Assembly (NCBI GenBank): GCA_028673005.1
Contig: CM054114.1
Location: 21,794,880 to 21,858,879 of the forward strand
Source of the DNA: Tanypteryx hageni
Taxonomy: Eukaryota > Arthropoda > Insecta > Odonata > Petaluridae
Direction of reading: 5' to 3'
DNA length: 64,000 nt
Shown here: positions 35,160 to 46,109 of the stretch, piece after piece
Position numbering within the stretch: the stretch's first letter is position 1
Layout of the letters: each line of letters opens with the position of its first letter
The notes under the pieces: model-generated
What the model was told of the DNA's origin: nothing
Seen by the model: only the letters and a program-made list of their open reading frames with translations
Database searches by the model: none
Translations under genes and position numbers: made by a program

Positions 35160-35348
35160 CCCTCCGTGCCCCATCGTGCATTGCATTTTCATTCTCTCCA
35201 TCGCTCTCCTCCTTTCTCTCCTCCATTCTCTCCTCCTTTTTCTCCTCCTTTTTCTCCTCCTTTTTCTCCTCCTTTTTCTCCTCCTTTCTCTCCTCCCTAT
35301 TTCCTCTCCTCCCTATTTCCTCTCCTCCCTATTTCCTCTCCTATTGCG
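35160..35348. repeat. 12-bp pyrimidine repeat (CTCCTCCTTTTT)n
   Basis: Perfect CTCCTCCTTTTT units at 35229-35282, then three TCCCTATTTCCTCTCC units to 35342. Frames across it (Ser/Phe/Leu runs) are artefacts. Confidence 0.9.
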
Positions 35349-35381
35349 CTTCCTCCGTTCGGTATCATCCTTTCGCATTTC

Positions 35382-35685
35382 GGGGAGCCGTTTGTGTAGT
35401 GGTTAAGAGTGTTGGCCCCGCACACCCGGTTCGAATCCTTATAGGGTTTTTTCGAGGGCGCCCGGCCTCCTATTTGTGCGTGTTGGAACTAAGGTGACGA
35501 GGACGAGCCAATGAGAAAAACACTCCGTCCTTCGGAAGGGACGTTAAGCCGTTGGTGCTCTTCGTTAAGAGCAGACTAAAAGCCGGCACCAGGTTTTTCT
35601 CCTCCCTTGCAATCCAGTTATTTATTGCACTACCTCTTAGATACCCATTTTGCGTAGGCAAGAGGTGAATCAGCAGACTGTAAAA
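35382..35685 (+). mobile_element. tRNA-derived SINE, copy C
   Basis: Plus strand. A box region TTTGTGTAGTGGTTAAGAG, B box GGTTCGAATCC (about 35429-35439), conserved centre TCCTTCGGAAGGGACGTTAA (about 35528-35547), then the shared tail with GTGCTCTTCGTTAAGAGCAG, ATTGCACTACCTCTTAG and GGCAAGAGGTGAATCAGC. Its final GTAAAAC lies beyond the hAT element inserted at 35686, at about 36246-36252. Confidence 0.85.
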
Positions 35686-36244
35686 CAGGGGTACACAACA
35701 TACGGCCAGCGGGCCAAATTTGGCCCGCCGACACATGTTGTGTGGTCCGGCAGGATTTAACTCAGCTGGTGCTTTCCTTTTCCGTAAAAATACAAGTAAA
35801 ATTTGCTATGGATATTTACCGCATGTGAACAAAAATTCTCCTTGATGAAACTAAACAAAGCTCCATTACGTTCAGCACTGACAGATCAGAGTTTAAGAGA
35901 CATTCTAAGAACAGCAACTATCAACATTATTCCGGAAATAAGTGAAATGGCGAGAGAAAAACGGTGAAATATCTCCCATTGAGTAAGTAAATTATATTTG
36001 TTTGTCGCCTCGTTTTTGTCGCTTTGAAATGCATGTAAAAGTTGTTACGGTAATTATTGTCGAAAATATAATTATTGAATCTACAGTAGTGTATAAATTT
36101 AAATGAAAAATAGACGTAAATTTCCGCTAAAAATTTTTTTACACAACCGGTTTCGCCTGTTACAGTATCATCATTGCGTGGCCCGCCTAGGTCCAGTCAA
36201 GGTCGATTTTGGCCCGTGTCAGCTTTTGAGTTGTGCACCTCTTG
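35686..36244 (+). mobile_element. Deleted hAT element inside the SINE C tail
   Basis: Starts CAGGGGTACACAAC and ends, inward, CAAGAGGTGCACAAC. The flanks TGTAAAA and CGTAAAA are copies of the SINE tail, consistent with a target duplication of about 8 bp. GGCCCGCC motifs occur at both ends. A transposase C-terminal relic lies at 35821-35967. Confidence 0.75.
35821..35967 (+). pseudogene. hAT transposase C-terminal relic (GTF2IRD2/ZBED-like group)
   Basis: A plus-strand frame of 48 codons ending in TGA at 35965, beginning ACEQKFSLMKLNKAPLRSAL and continuing TDQSLRDILRTAT. The CEQ.FS.MK..K..LRS.L.D..L...LR.A pattern is the C-terminal signature of BED-type hAT transposases related to GTF2IRD2 and ZBED5. 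The upstream two thirds of the protein is deleted. Different family from the intact element at 59.8 kb, judging from the distinct ends. Confidence 0.75.
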
Positions 36245-36252
36245 CGTAAAAC

Positions 36253-37050
36253 AATGAAATCCTTTCGCATCCCATGGCACTTGGTCCGTGTTTTCCTCTC
36301 CCTCCGCGAGGTGCCTCCTCGACCTCTTTTGGGTCGCTCGGATGATGAGCGAATCTCTCGTCCTCCGGTTCCATCGCCTGCCTCCGAGGACTGCGTTGAC
36401 CCCTTGAAAATCGAACGGGACACCCTTTCCCCTTTGCGATCCTGTTATCTCGCAGAGAAGAAATCTCTCTTTCGCCCTTCGGAGCGTGGGACCAGCTTCG
36501 CGCACCGTACATCTCGTCCCTTTTGGAGTCACTTGTTGAGAATTCGCAATACGTTCTAAAGAAACTAGAAGGTGTCTATGATGCGATTGGCGTTTGTGAA
36601 TCGTACCTATACTTTTTATCATATGGCCGTTCTGGATAATATATATATATATTTTCTGCGGCAATACGGATAGCACGACATTCGGGCTCGGTCACCAAAT
36701 TAATCTTGCTTTAAGGCAATCCGCGACCATCATGGTATACTCGAAACTTTTTTGAAGTTCCCGCATGAGTTTTAAAATATTCACAACCTAAATACCTTTG
36801 ATTTTTTAAAGACCGCTCTGCAATATAACTTCCTGAACGATCTTTAATCGTGCGTTTTTGTTACGGCTTTGATTTCTTTAGTTTTTTTCTTCTTCGTCAT
36901 TTCATTGTATTCGTATGCACAGTTTCATAATGCACCCTAACCATCGCTATGATAGGTTAGTGAGCGTCGTTCTAAAGCGTCGATTATTCCCGATTAGTCT
37001 CAGCACGCGTCGCTAATCGTGATTTTGTTAGCCTACTTTCCAGAATGGAA
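36253..37050. other. No gene seen
   Basis: Several overlapping frames occur at 36187-36676 on both strands, all without motifs. A short (TA)n lies at 36637-36652. Confidence 0.4.
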
Positions 37051-37054
37051 ATAC

Positions 37055-37290
37055 GCCGGTAGTTTCGTCGTCGTATCTGTCTGCCCGTCCCCCCCATTAA
37101 CTTTGGAACCAATTGACCGATTTTCATGAAACTTGGTGGAAATCTCTTGCTCCTGGGGCCGAGGCTCCGAGGATAGTATTTGTTGCGAAGATTGAAAGTC
37201 CCGGGTTCGACTCCAGAAACTTTCCTTCCCATTTGAATTACATGGGAAATCTGAGATCCATCGTGTAGGGTAATTTTCTCTTGCACATTA
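37055..37290 (+). repeat. Dispersed repeat with tRNA B-box-like site
   Basis: Contains GTCTGCCCGTCC and ACCGATTTTCATGAAACTTG, phrases that recur in many insect repeats, and a B-box match GGGTTCGACTCC at about 37202-37213. The A-box position is poor (GGGGCCGAGG at about 37157). Could be a SINE head or a chance match. Confidence 0.35.
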
Positions 37291-38250
37291 AAATATCTTA
37301 GAATTGTAATATCGGAGCGGGATTTGTACTATTCTCTGAGAAAAGGAATTTAGATTCTAATTTTTATGGTAGAATTTTGCTTATCGATCGCAGTTTTTCG
37401 AATTTCGCTTAAGTACTGTCGTTTTTGCAGTTTCTATCACTCATTACGAGAGTGTTGCCATTGCAACGACTATTGTTGGACTCGGATTCGGTATATTCTA
37501 ATACGTACACGCGTTATTTTTGCCACACAAATGCGCGTGATCGTTCGAATGCATGTATTTGTAGTATTTTATAACGCTAAGTTATGAATTTTGGGAACAC
37601 CTAGAGCAACTCATCCGCGGTGAATTTAAAGCTATTAAAGCCGATATAAGTAATTGCTCCACCGCATAAGTTTCGTTTGGATCATCTTGTTTGAATATCC
37701 AAGTGAAGAATAACTCACGGTATTAATAAGCACACGTCGAGGTTTAATAGGATCCAATTCTCCGTTTTGTGAAGCGATGACTGATTTTCCTCTTCCCCTG
37801 GTCCGAAGAGTCTCATTATCTCGACGATCTCCAGAAGAGATCTCATTGAGCGTGAAACGTTGCTCTGCTCTGGAAGCATTTCGTGAATGCGGCCTACCGG
37901 TTGCCGGAAGCACACTCGTAATAATCGACGAGAATGCCTCGCGAGATCCACTGAATTTGAACAGTTGAATTTTTACGAGAGAAAATTCGGGCCTCTCTCT
38001 CTCTTTCTTTAATCCCCTGAGCATCTCGCGGTGAAATCGCGTACGAATCGCCTTCCTGGCGAAAGGGAGTGGCTATCGCCTCTTCTGGGCCACTGAACTC
38101 GTTGTTATGTGGAACATGAAGCGGTGCACTTTTGGTGCTCGGTTTTTGTTTCGCGTAGTGATAACCTCGAAAGATGTATTCGTGCACGATCGTCTCGGCG
38201 TTTCCTCGGATGTCAACATTCGGCCATTCTCTCTTCTTCTCTCTCTAGTC
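37291..38250. other. No gene seen
   Basis: Spacer; dense overlapping short frames at 37635-38357 on both strands, none with a motif. Confidence 0.4.
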
Positions 38251-38360
38251 CAGCGTTTCCCAACCTTTTGAACTCCGCGGACCACTTCAGCAATCCTTTC
38301 AGGCCCTGCGGACCACCTCATTACTTACACCAACCTACTTACTGTAACTACCTTTAAGAA
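38251..38360. mobile_element. hAT-type left end, orphan
   Basis: Starts CAGCGTTTCCCAACCTTTTG, followed by two GCGGACCAC motifs (38278, 38311). This is the left end of a common hAT MITE type; no right end found within 800 bp. Confidence 0.55.
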
Positions 38361-38559
38361 AAGGGTTGGTTACGTAGTTTATTTGATTTTTTTCGAGTAT
38401 ACACGCGGACGAATTCCAAACGACACGAGCACCCTCAGCTTATGAGGTAATAAGATCAGCAAGTGTAAGTTACGGATGGCAGAGATGGAATCGGGAGATA
38501 TGAAGGAGTGGGGAAATATTAATTTAGTGAAAATATTCAATACCTGCGATAGTGTACAG

Positions 38560-39010
38560 TAGTTCTACTCTCGGACGCCCTTCTTGGGGGGCGCCCCCTC
38601 GTTTTTCTCGGGACACCTCGGCCTGGTAGACCATATTCCCGCCACAGCTGCAAGCAGCTGCAGTGTGTTTAACCTCGCTTTCGAGGGCCATATAAGGCAG
38701 GACCAAGTGCTGGCCCAGCGCATCGGTGCCCTGCTGGCGGCCTAGACTACCAGGATGAACGAACCGCTCCGTCTTCGCTCCCCCCCCCCTCCCCCCCCGG
38801 TGGGGGTTGCGGTCTAGCTTCCGCTCGCCCGAGGGTGTACCAACAGCCCCTACGAATCCAACCCATCAACCAAGTGGCTGAAGCTTGGTTCCCGTAGTAC
38901 CAATCTGTCGCCTAACGTTTCCGCTGGGCACCGTCATTGGTGGGACGGGCGCCGTCCCTGCGGGAACGGCTACTTCTTTTTCGGCACCGGCGGCCTAGGG
39001 TTCGAGTGAC
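38560..39010. other. GC-rich block of unknown nature
   Basis: Abruptly GC-rich compared with its flanks, with C10TC8 homopolymers at 38780-38798, a GCAGCTGCAAGCAGCTGC palindrome-like stretch (about 38644-38662), GGGACGGGCGCCGTCCC at about 38941-38957 and a GGGTTCGAGT B-box-like site at about 38998. No ORF of note. It could be the 5' region of a retroelement or a GC-rich repeat family. Confidence 0.45.
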
Positions 39011-39019
39011 CCTCACATA

Positions 39020-40310
39020 GTGTACAACATGCTTAAGTTTAAAAAAAAAAATTCCAGCTAAATATGAGGCGCTGCCTAAAAATAAACTAATTTTGGAAAC
39101 CTCCGCTGACCGCCAACAAATCCTTCGCGGGGCATTTGGATGGTCTTCTTGCTGAAGGTGGTTGAACCGGGAATCTTAAGTACTTTGCTCTAAGATGTAT
39201 TTTTTTAAAGATTCGCTGCGATATGCACGTGGAAGACATGCTGCATGCTGTTTCCTTTATTTTCTCAAGGGCAAACGGCTTTTGAATCTTGGAATAAAGA
39301 ATTCCTAAATAAATCTCTGATCTCCTAATTAAATGTAAAATTGCGCAAGGTGTGAGTTGCGCAGCAGAAAACTTGTGACAAAATATTAACATGTTTCACG
39401 TCGGACGACATTTCTTCTGGAAAAGGCGTGGAGAACTAAATGCATTTGGAGGTGTTTTCTTATCGTTCTTTTTCACCTGCTAGTGTTCGAGATTTAAGCT
39501 CTATTCACCAACGTGACACGTCGTGTCCTTTTGGCCCAAAATAGTTTATTCTTTCGTTTCGGATTTTCCAGGAATTCTCTGTTTCTAATTGTTTATCTCT
39601 GAAAGTACTCTAAATCCATTCCTCCTTACAAGGATGAGATGCATCTCGTGCCTCTGGGTCTCCGAGTGCTTTGGATGTTTGTTTGTTCCACTTGGCAACG
39701 GCGCGAGAAAAACACTTTTATCTCTATCGGCGTATTTGAATGGGCGATATTTATCGCTGCAGTTTCGTCTTCTTTTTCCTTAAGCCGTTCAGTTTTCCTC
39801 GCTTTCCTATTCTCGGAAGCAATTTCCGCCTCCCCCTATCTCTTTCCCCTCTTCCGTCTCTCTCCTCCTGTTTACTATTTGTTATTTCTCTGGCGTCTTG
39901 TGGACACTGGGACGAACTGACCCTTGAACAATGTATTAATACAAAAGAAATTGCTATAATCGCACTCATTACTAAGCAAGAGCTACTTAAGTTGACCAAT
40001 TGCATGGCCCTATTCACCCTCGTGAGGTTGGGTTAATTGGGTCAAAATAAAGATTTGTAATCTTTCTCGTATATCTGATTCACACACCGGAATTAAATTA
40101 TCGGACGTAAAACGTTTCATGTACTACATTCTCGGCTTCATTTTCCCACAATTATATATTTCCTTGCCCTTTGCTCCCACACAACCCTCTCGGAACCATT
40201 CTTTGGAATTTCTTTGACACAGCATCCACTCACTTTACTTTGCTGTATTTGGCATGACAGAACCGACAGAAGGTTGCACTTCCACGTTATATAAGAAGTT
40301 AAATATAGTT
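39020..40310. other. No gene seen
   Basis: AT-rich spacer with pyrimidine patches near 39780-39890. No supported feature. Confidence 0.45.
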
Positions 40311-40311
40311 A

Positions 40312-40805
40312 TACTCGTATCTCGTTCAATGGCATTCGTCAAGCAACAATTAAATGCCGCATTTTTCTCTCCCATGCTATTATAAGATGTGTAAGGTATA
40401 GATTTAAAAAAAATATTCGGATAATAGACAATATTTGTCACAAAAAAGTCCGCGGCACCACATAACTACAACTTATAATTTCAGAGATAAAAATTTGAGA
40501 AAATCCCAAGCACAACATCGCATATTTTGTTTCCATAGATCGATACGACTATTCTATAGGCAAGCGATAATTCAAAATCCACATTTTTCTTTCCCAAGGT
40601 CTTATATGATCTGTGAGGTATAGATTAAAAAATTTATAGAATAGATGACACATTTACCACAAAAAAATTCACGGGACTACAAAATTACGAATTTTAGTTT
40701 CGGAGATAAAAATTCCGCCCAATCCTCCGATGCCGTTTGATACGTATTTCCCATAAAGAACGCCTTTGAAATCTCTGTGCATTCCATTTGTGGAGTAGTA
40801 TATCT
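40312..40805 (+). repeat. Dispersed dimeric repeat, copy 1
   Basis: Two internal units of about 230 bp (starting about 40338 and 40560) share TTTCTCTCCCATGC..TTAT, GGTATAGATTAAAA, CACAAAAAA.TC.CGGGAC and TTCGGAGATAAAAATT. The whole block recurs at 46318-46735 and closes with TATTTCCCATAAAGAACGCC in both. Non-coding. Confidence 0.8.
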
Positions 40806-41490
40806 TGTTTTAATTCTGTCCCTTCTCTGAATTTGGGTTTTACTTTCATTTTATTCTCAAGTATTTATTTTTCACTAACACGATTCTTAACCCTAGTTGT
40901 AAAATCTCAAATTCTGCCATGCACTAGCGAAAATTTAAATTCTTTTAAAATAAAAGTCCTACGGGGATGTTTATTTATTAATCCATGTCTATATTTATGC
41001 ACTTCCTTAAGTTGTACCTTTTAATTGAAAAATGAATTGATAAGATAGGCTTCATCAATATTTTTACAGTGGAAATTCTACTTGAAAATGCCACTATACC
41101 ACTAGTAAAGAAATAGTTAATTTGGGTCGGATTAGATAGCCTAAAGACAGGTTTATTTGGTACATATCATTTATACAATTTGATGGATGTGTTGGGTAAA
41201 CGGACGGAACTTGTTGCTTCTCCGTGACCGCTATTTTGATATGGTTCTGGTGCACGGGACCCGTTTTATGAAAGCCAGCTCTCCCAAGGAGGTAAGAAGA
41301 ATCTCAGCGCTGTAAAGAGGCCCGATTTGTGGGACAGATACGAAAGAGAGATTTTCTCACGCCATTTCTCTGAGCTGAATTGGGGAGATGTTCATGTTTA
41401 CGAACTGCTGGGCGAAAAAAACACAACTTTAATTAGGACTCGGGATAAAATGCGAATGTCTGCGGCCAATGCGGTTTAAAGACTACTAAT
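40806..41490. other. No gene seen
   Basis: Spacer. A GGAG|GTAAGA donor-like site at about 41288-41295 follows a short open stretch, with no credible acceptor. Confidence 0.4.
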
Positions 41491-41491
41491 C

Positions 41492-41853
41492 CAGCGTTTC
41501 TCAACCCCTATTATAACACTTTAGCTATAGAAATTATCCACGGCCCACCTAAAATACAGAAATATTTTCGCGGCCCACCTATTTATCAATAGGTGAATAT
41601 ATAAGCGGGAGAAAATTCTATAGTCTCGACTAAAAGTAGCGAGTTATATATTTAAAAAATAAAGCGAATTATTTAAATTGTCGTTAGTTATTTATAAAGT
41701 TTAATTTTTATAAAATATTAAGTTTTTGCTTTACTTTTGCGATAGTTTTCATATATTGTAAAAAAATCTTAACTCGTTTCAAATTATCACGGCCCACCTC
41801 AACTCTTTTTGTGGTTCACCAGGCGGTCGCGGCCCATCCGTTGAGCAACACTA
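41492..41853. mobile_element. hAT-type MITE
   Basis: Ends CAGCGTTTCTCAAC and, inward from the right, TAGTGTTGCTCAAC (11 of 14). GCGGCCCACCT motifs occur near both ends (41553, 41570, 41789, 41829). No clear 8-bp duplication is visible in the flanks, so the exact borders may have changed. Non-coding. Confidence 0.7.
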
Positions 41854-41929
41854 AACCGTTATTTTTTTAAAGGCTCTTTTCTTCTTCCGAAGACGTTTGT
41901 CGAACACAATGGCATTATCGCCGCTCCGA

Positions 41930-42290
41930 ATTCTCATCCCGCGGACGTGCGTTTCAAAGCGATCACGAGCCTCGTTTGGTGGATGAAGTCCAAAGTAGAC
42001 CGCCGCGTCCACGCGACGCGTTTTCCGCGTGCGAACGGGACGTAGCGTGCGCGTTCGCGTGCTCTTGACATTCTACGACCGCGCGTATATTTAGGACCGT
42101 TCCGTTTTTTAAGCCCGGAGAAGAGTGGGAGGGTGAGGGCGCCCCCTCTTTCGCGGCAGCAGTCCGCCTTTTCTCCTACAAGATCCACTTTCGTTGCCCG
42201 GCCGCTTTCGCTAGCCGACGCGCCCTCCCCCTTCTCCCCACGGACCGCTTGTTTCCATCCTTCCTTTACTCCTCGAGCATCTCTCTCGCT
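41930..42290. other. CpG-dense block, possible regulatory region
   Basis: Unusually rich in CG (for example ACGCGACGCGTTTTCCGCG around 42013-42031). CpG-dense unmethylated patches in insects often mark promoters, but no TATA box, initiator or downstream exon could be tied to it. Confidence 0.3.
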
Positions 42291-42429
42291 CCTCTGAAGT
42301 GTGGAAACGGGATATGTGGCGCGCGAGAGGTGTGTGTGCGTTGAGAAGAGATGCCTCGGAAGTGGGTCGTCGTTCGCTTACGACTCAACTCGCCCCTCCA
42401 GATTTTTACTCTCTTCTCACTGTGGCTTG

Positions 42430-43050
42430 CGCATCTTTCTCCTTCCGCCTCTATCTTCCTTTCTTCTATCCTCCCTCCCTGTCTCCCTCTATCTCTCCCT
42501 TCCTCCCTCCCTGTCTCCCTCCATCTCTCTCTTCCTCCCTCTCTCTCTCCCTTTCTCTCCCCTCCCTCTATCCTATCTCTCTCCCTTTCTCTCCCCTCCC
42601 TCTATCCTATCTCTCTCCTCCCTCTATCCTATCTCTCTCCTCCCTCTATCCTATCTCTCTCCATCTCCTTCCCATTCTCCTCCCCCTCTTTCTATTTCCT
42701 CTCTCCCTTTCTCTGGCTCTACGACAATGTCTTGCGACGAATTGACGCGCGACGAATTAACTGTATGCCCCTCTCTCCATCCCTCCCTGTCTCTCTCTTC
42801 CCCCTACTCTTCTCTCTCTTCCCCTCCCTCCCTCTCTCTCCTCCCTCTCTCTCTCTCCCTCTCTCTCCTCCCTCTCTCTCTCTCCTTCCTCCCTCTCTCT
42901 CTCTCCTTCCTCCCTCTCTCTCTCTCCTTCCTCCCTCTCTCTCTCTCTCCCTCCTCCATCTCTCTCTCCCTCCTCCATCTCTCTCTCCCTCCTCCATCTC
43001 TCTCTCCCTCCTCCCTCTCTCTCCCTCCTCCATCTCTCTCTCCTCCCTCT
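42430..43050. repeat. Long CT-rich tract
   Basis: About 600 bp, nearly all pyrimidine on the plus strand, composed of CCCTCTATCCTATCTCT, CTCCCTCCATCT and CTCCTTCCTCCCTCTCT units, interrupted by about 70 bp of mixed sequence at 42708-42775. Frames of up to 256 codons arise from it on both strands (Ser/Leu or Arg/Glu runs); they are artefacts. Confidence 0.9.
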
Positions 43051-43052
43051 CG

Positions 43053-43135
43053 TCTATTGACGAAGGGTTAAATGTAAGAATGGACCTTATGGTCTAAATT
43101 TCGCCCGAATAAAGACGATTATCTATCTATCTATC
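43053..43135 (+). mobile_element. LINE 3'-end fragment with (TATC)n tail
   Basis: GGGTTAAATGTAAGAATGGA and CCTTATGGTCTAAATTTCGC are followed by CCGAATAAAGACG and then (TATC)n at 43121-43135. AATAAA (43108-43113) plus a short tandem tail is how many arthropod non-LTR retrotransposons end (recalled). No coding part remains. Confidence 0.5.
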
Positions 43136-43199
43136 TCTCTCTCTATCTCCCTCCCTCTCACCCTCCTTCCCTCTCACCCTCCCTCCCTCCTACGCCTCT

Positions 43200-44500
43200 T
43201 CGTTCGTGCTGTGCATGCGAAAGGGAGAAGTCAGAAGTGGGATAACTCCTTTCCGCGCGGGGATTTCCCTTTTCCTTTCTCCGTATTCATTTCTCACTTC
43301 CTCCGATATCACCTCCTCACCTATTCTCCCTCTCATTGCCTTATTTCCTTTGTGCCGACGACTCGGTGAGATCTCTTTCCTTGCTCCTAACCTTTGAATC
43401 TGAACGTAAATTTTTCAGCCGTGGATTTTTAAAACCATCTTCACCGAATAATGATCGGACCAGGGATATTTCGATTGCTCAACTTAAGTTTGTTAAAAAG
43501 GCTAAACCTAATTTTGCTCCTTATTCGATGCAAAATAATTATGAAACAATTTGCATATATTTATTCTTCAACTTTCAGGAACAAAGTTAGGACAAAACGT
43601 CTGCCGGTATTGCCGCATCGGATCCTGCTGTCGATTCAACTTCAGTCAAATTCATTATATTTTATGCTTTATTGGTATATCATATTCTTACTATTGGGTG
43701 TCAAAAATGTTAAATTCGTTCGTTAAGCATAGGTGCCTTATTGGAGCAACAGCAATTGTTTTCTCCGTTCAATAGAATCGTGTGTAAATACTCCGATGAA
43801 TTAGAAAACCATGGAGACACCACGGAAGTCGTTTAATTTTCTATTCATTCCTATTTTTCTACTTCTTATGTGCGAGGTTTTGAAGCGATTATCCGCTATG
43901 TGTCTCTGCTCTTTCGCAACAAGACTATCGGCCAGTTTTCCTTCGCGGTGAAACTTCCGTGGGAAATCTTTTTCTTATCTTCCATGGCCTATTTTTTCCA
44001 AAATAAATGTCATTTTCTAGGAATTGGGGATAGAAGTTTCAGTAACATGTATCTGAAGACTTTATTTTTTTTAAATTACCACCGCTAACGTTTCTTCTGT
44101 AACAACATCTGATGGGAATAAAGTAGAATCTCAATTGCTTGATCAGATTCTCGCGCGTATCGCTATGAAAATAATTTTATCTTTTTTCAGCTATCTCAGT
44201 TTAGGATGTACTTTGTATGCAAAATAAGAGCGTTATGAAAGAAATAAAGGTAGTGCCTTATTGATGTCATGGCATTTACTTGCAGATTTCCATAATCGAC
44301 CATGGACGATATCGAAGGCCATTTACGTTTCCATTCTCATTATTTTGCTCTTAAAAAATCTTCTTATTTATGCGATCTCTAGAATAACTAAATCTAATGG
44401 CGTTGTTATGAGCTACTGTTCTTAGCCGGTGTATCGCGAGGAGTCGGTAGATGTGTCGCCAAAATATTTAATAACCGCTTGTAAAAAATTAAATACATTT
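43200..44500. other. No gene seen
   Basis: Spacer; overlapping plus-strand frames at 43336-43775 show no motif. Confidence 0.45.
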
Positions 44501-44502
44501 TT

Positions 44503-44580
44503 AAAACACGACAAAAATAACTTTTACAATACCACAAAAAAATTATGGCATTGTAAAAGTTAGTTATGTCGTGTTTTTTA
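44503..44580. repeat. Near-perfect hairpin, ~32-bp arms
   Basis: AAAACACGACAAAAATAAC TTTTACAAT is answered by ATTGTAAAAGTTAGTTATG TCGTGTTTT after a loop of about 15 bp. Could be a tiny fold-back MITE or a structured RNA; no target duplication recognised. Confidence 0.75.
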
Positions 44581-44779
44581 AGATGGATTACCACCAAGTA
44601 AAGACCCATACAGTCGTCAAGTTTGAAATAAGTTTTAAGCAGATTTTTTCTCTTTCACTTGCATAATTTTTAACAGCAATAAAACAATTTTTAGGCTTTA
44701 ACTCTTCGTTATTACTCACTATTCCTCCTTTTTTTGTTCGACGGATTGTAGCGTGCAGTATCGCGCATGTGAGCATTGA

Positions 44780-44823
44780 CCGTAATTTGCGTCGCGACTG
44801 AAATAAAGGTTGGGAACCACTAG
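44780..44823. mobile_element. hAT-type right end, orphan
   Basis: Inward from the right the sequence reads CTAGTGGTTCCCAACCTTTA, the terminus of the same broad MITE type as the element at 30090-30387. No left partner seen upstream. Confidence 0.5.
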
Positions 44824-44829
44824 TTCAGA

Positions 44830-46100
44830 GTATCTATAAATAATTTGTCGAATTTCCGTCTGAGGCAAGGTCATTTGAATGGCACACTCTTTGAATAGCA
44901 ATTATGACTCAACATAAATGAGGAGTCCCGATCGGGTCACTTATTTATTAAATATTTCATTTCTTTATTTAATTTTATTGATGATTTCGATTTGAATATG
45001 ACCATCGAGTCATTTTTAACTAAAATTTTAAATAAATTTAAATTCATACATTTACTCTTATCCTGAAATATATTAATTCTAAAAGCAAAGCATATTATTC
45101 TATTTTTTTTTTAAGTTGCGTAGCAACGGACAAGCCACTAGTTCTCGATAAAGGAGCGACGTAAGGTATTTATTCTGTGCTCTGTATAAATCCGAGGTCG
45201 ATACGCCCGTGCCCAACATAGTTTCCGCGTATAAAAAAATGCATTTTTTTCTCATTTTTTCACCTAAACACCACTTGCGGTTTCTGGCATTCTTCGTCGA
45301 TTCGATGGATCGAAATTTCGATCGCTTTTGCCGCGCGCCTTCTCGGAGGAAAGCGGTGTGTGTCGCAATCTATCGCGTTCGGTCGCGCCAGTATGACGTC
45401 ATCGATGACCCGAAACGTGTCCGCTGTAGAGTCTCGGAACTTAATAATGATCGACCGGGAGTCGTTTTATTTTTTTTCGGCCGCGTTATTTTGCGTCAAT
45501 TTCCATCGCTCATTGGTATCGAACGCAGATTAAAACCGCGCGAGTGTGGTCGTCCGATAGGGAGGTGCGAGGGCACGTGACCGCGCCGTGGCCCCAAACC
45601 GGTCCCAGCGGACGCTCTCCACGGCTTCTCTCTCTATCTCGCGGCCCATGCGAGATGAAAGTGAAGTCTGCGGAGCAGTTTATAAAAAAAGGCGCGTGTA
45701 TTTTTTTTCTTCTGCGTCACGCATTCAAGGATACACGGAATGGCCAAGCGATGCCCCGCTTTTACGCTCTCGCCGCCGAAGCGGAATTTTTTGGTCGGAT
45801 TGGCGTAAAGGTTAAATGGTGGCCGTAAGAGACCTCGCCGGTGCTGCTTTTTTGATCTCGCCCATTCTTTGCAATTTATTTTTATTTTTGGGTCCTTTCC
45901 TTGTTAGATTTCACAACTCGGCGCGATATTTTCACTAATGGATGGCTATTATGATATTTAGCTGGCCTTAAATTGGTTGTGTTGAGTTGTCAGTGTCTCT
46001 CTCTCTCTCTGGGTTATTAGTGTTCGAAAACGATCAATATGAAATTTTAAAAACTTTTTTATGGGGCAACAATCAACCATAAACTCTATCCGGAAAATTT
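44830..46100. other. No gene; CpG-dense patch
   Basis: 45290-45850 is CpG-dense and holds overlapping open frames (45209-45580, 45544-45828) without recognisable domains. A TATAAA occurs at 45185-45190. It may be regulatory, but there is no supporting exon. Confidence 0.35.
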
Positions 46101-46109
46101 GGTTTTTTG

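Noticed and set aside
34925..35497. 190-codon plus-strand frame
   Set aside because: Runs from the Harbinger-like right end through a 12-bp pyrimidine repeat into a SINE; composite by chance.
36187..36676. Dense overlapping frames up to 159 codons
   Set aside because: Opposite strands and several phases are open together, with no motif in any.
41230..41295. Exon ending at AAGGAG|GTAAGA
   Set aside because: No credible acceptor and a stop occurs soon after in the only open phase.
42299..43097. Frames of 148-256 codons and Arg/Glu-rich minus frames
   Set aside because: Direct consequence of a 600-bp CT tract.
45209..45580. 123-codon frame in the CpG-dense block
   Set aside because: No motif, overlapped by equally long frames in other phases, as expected in GC-rich DNA.
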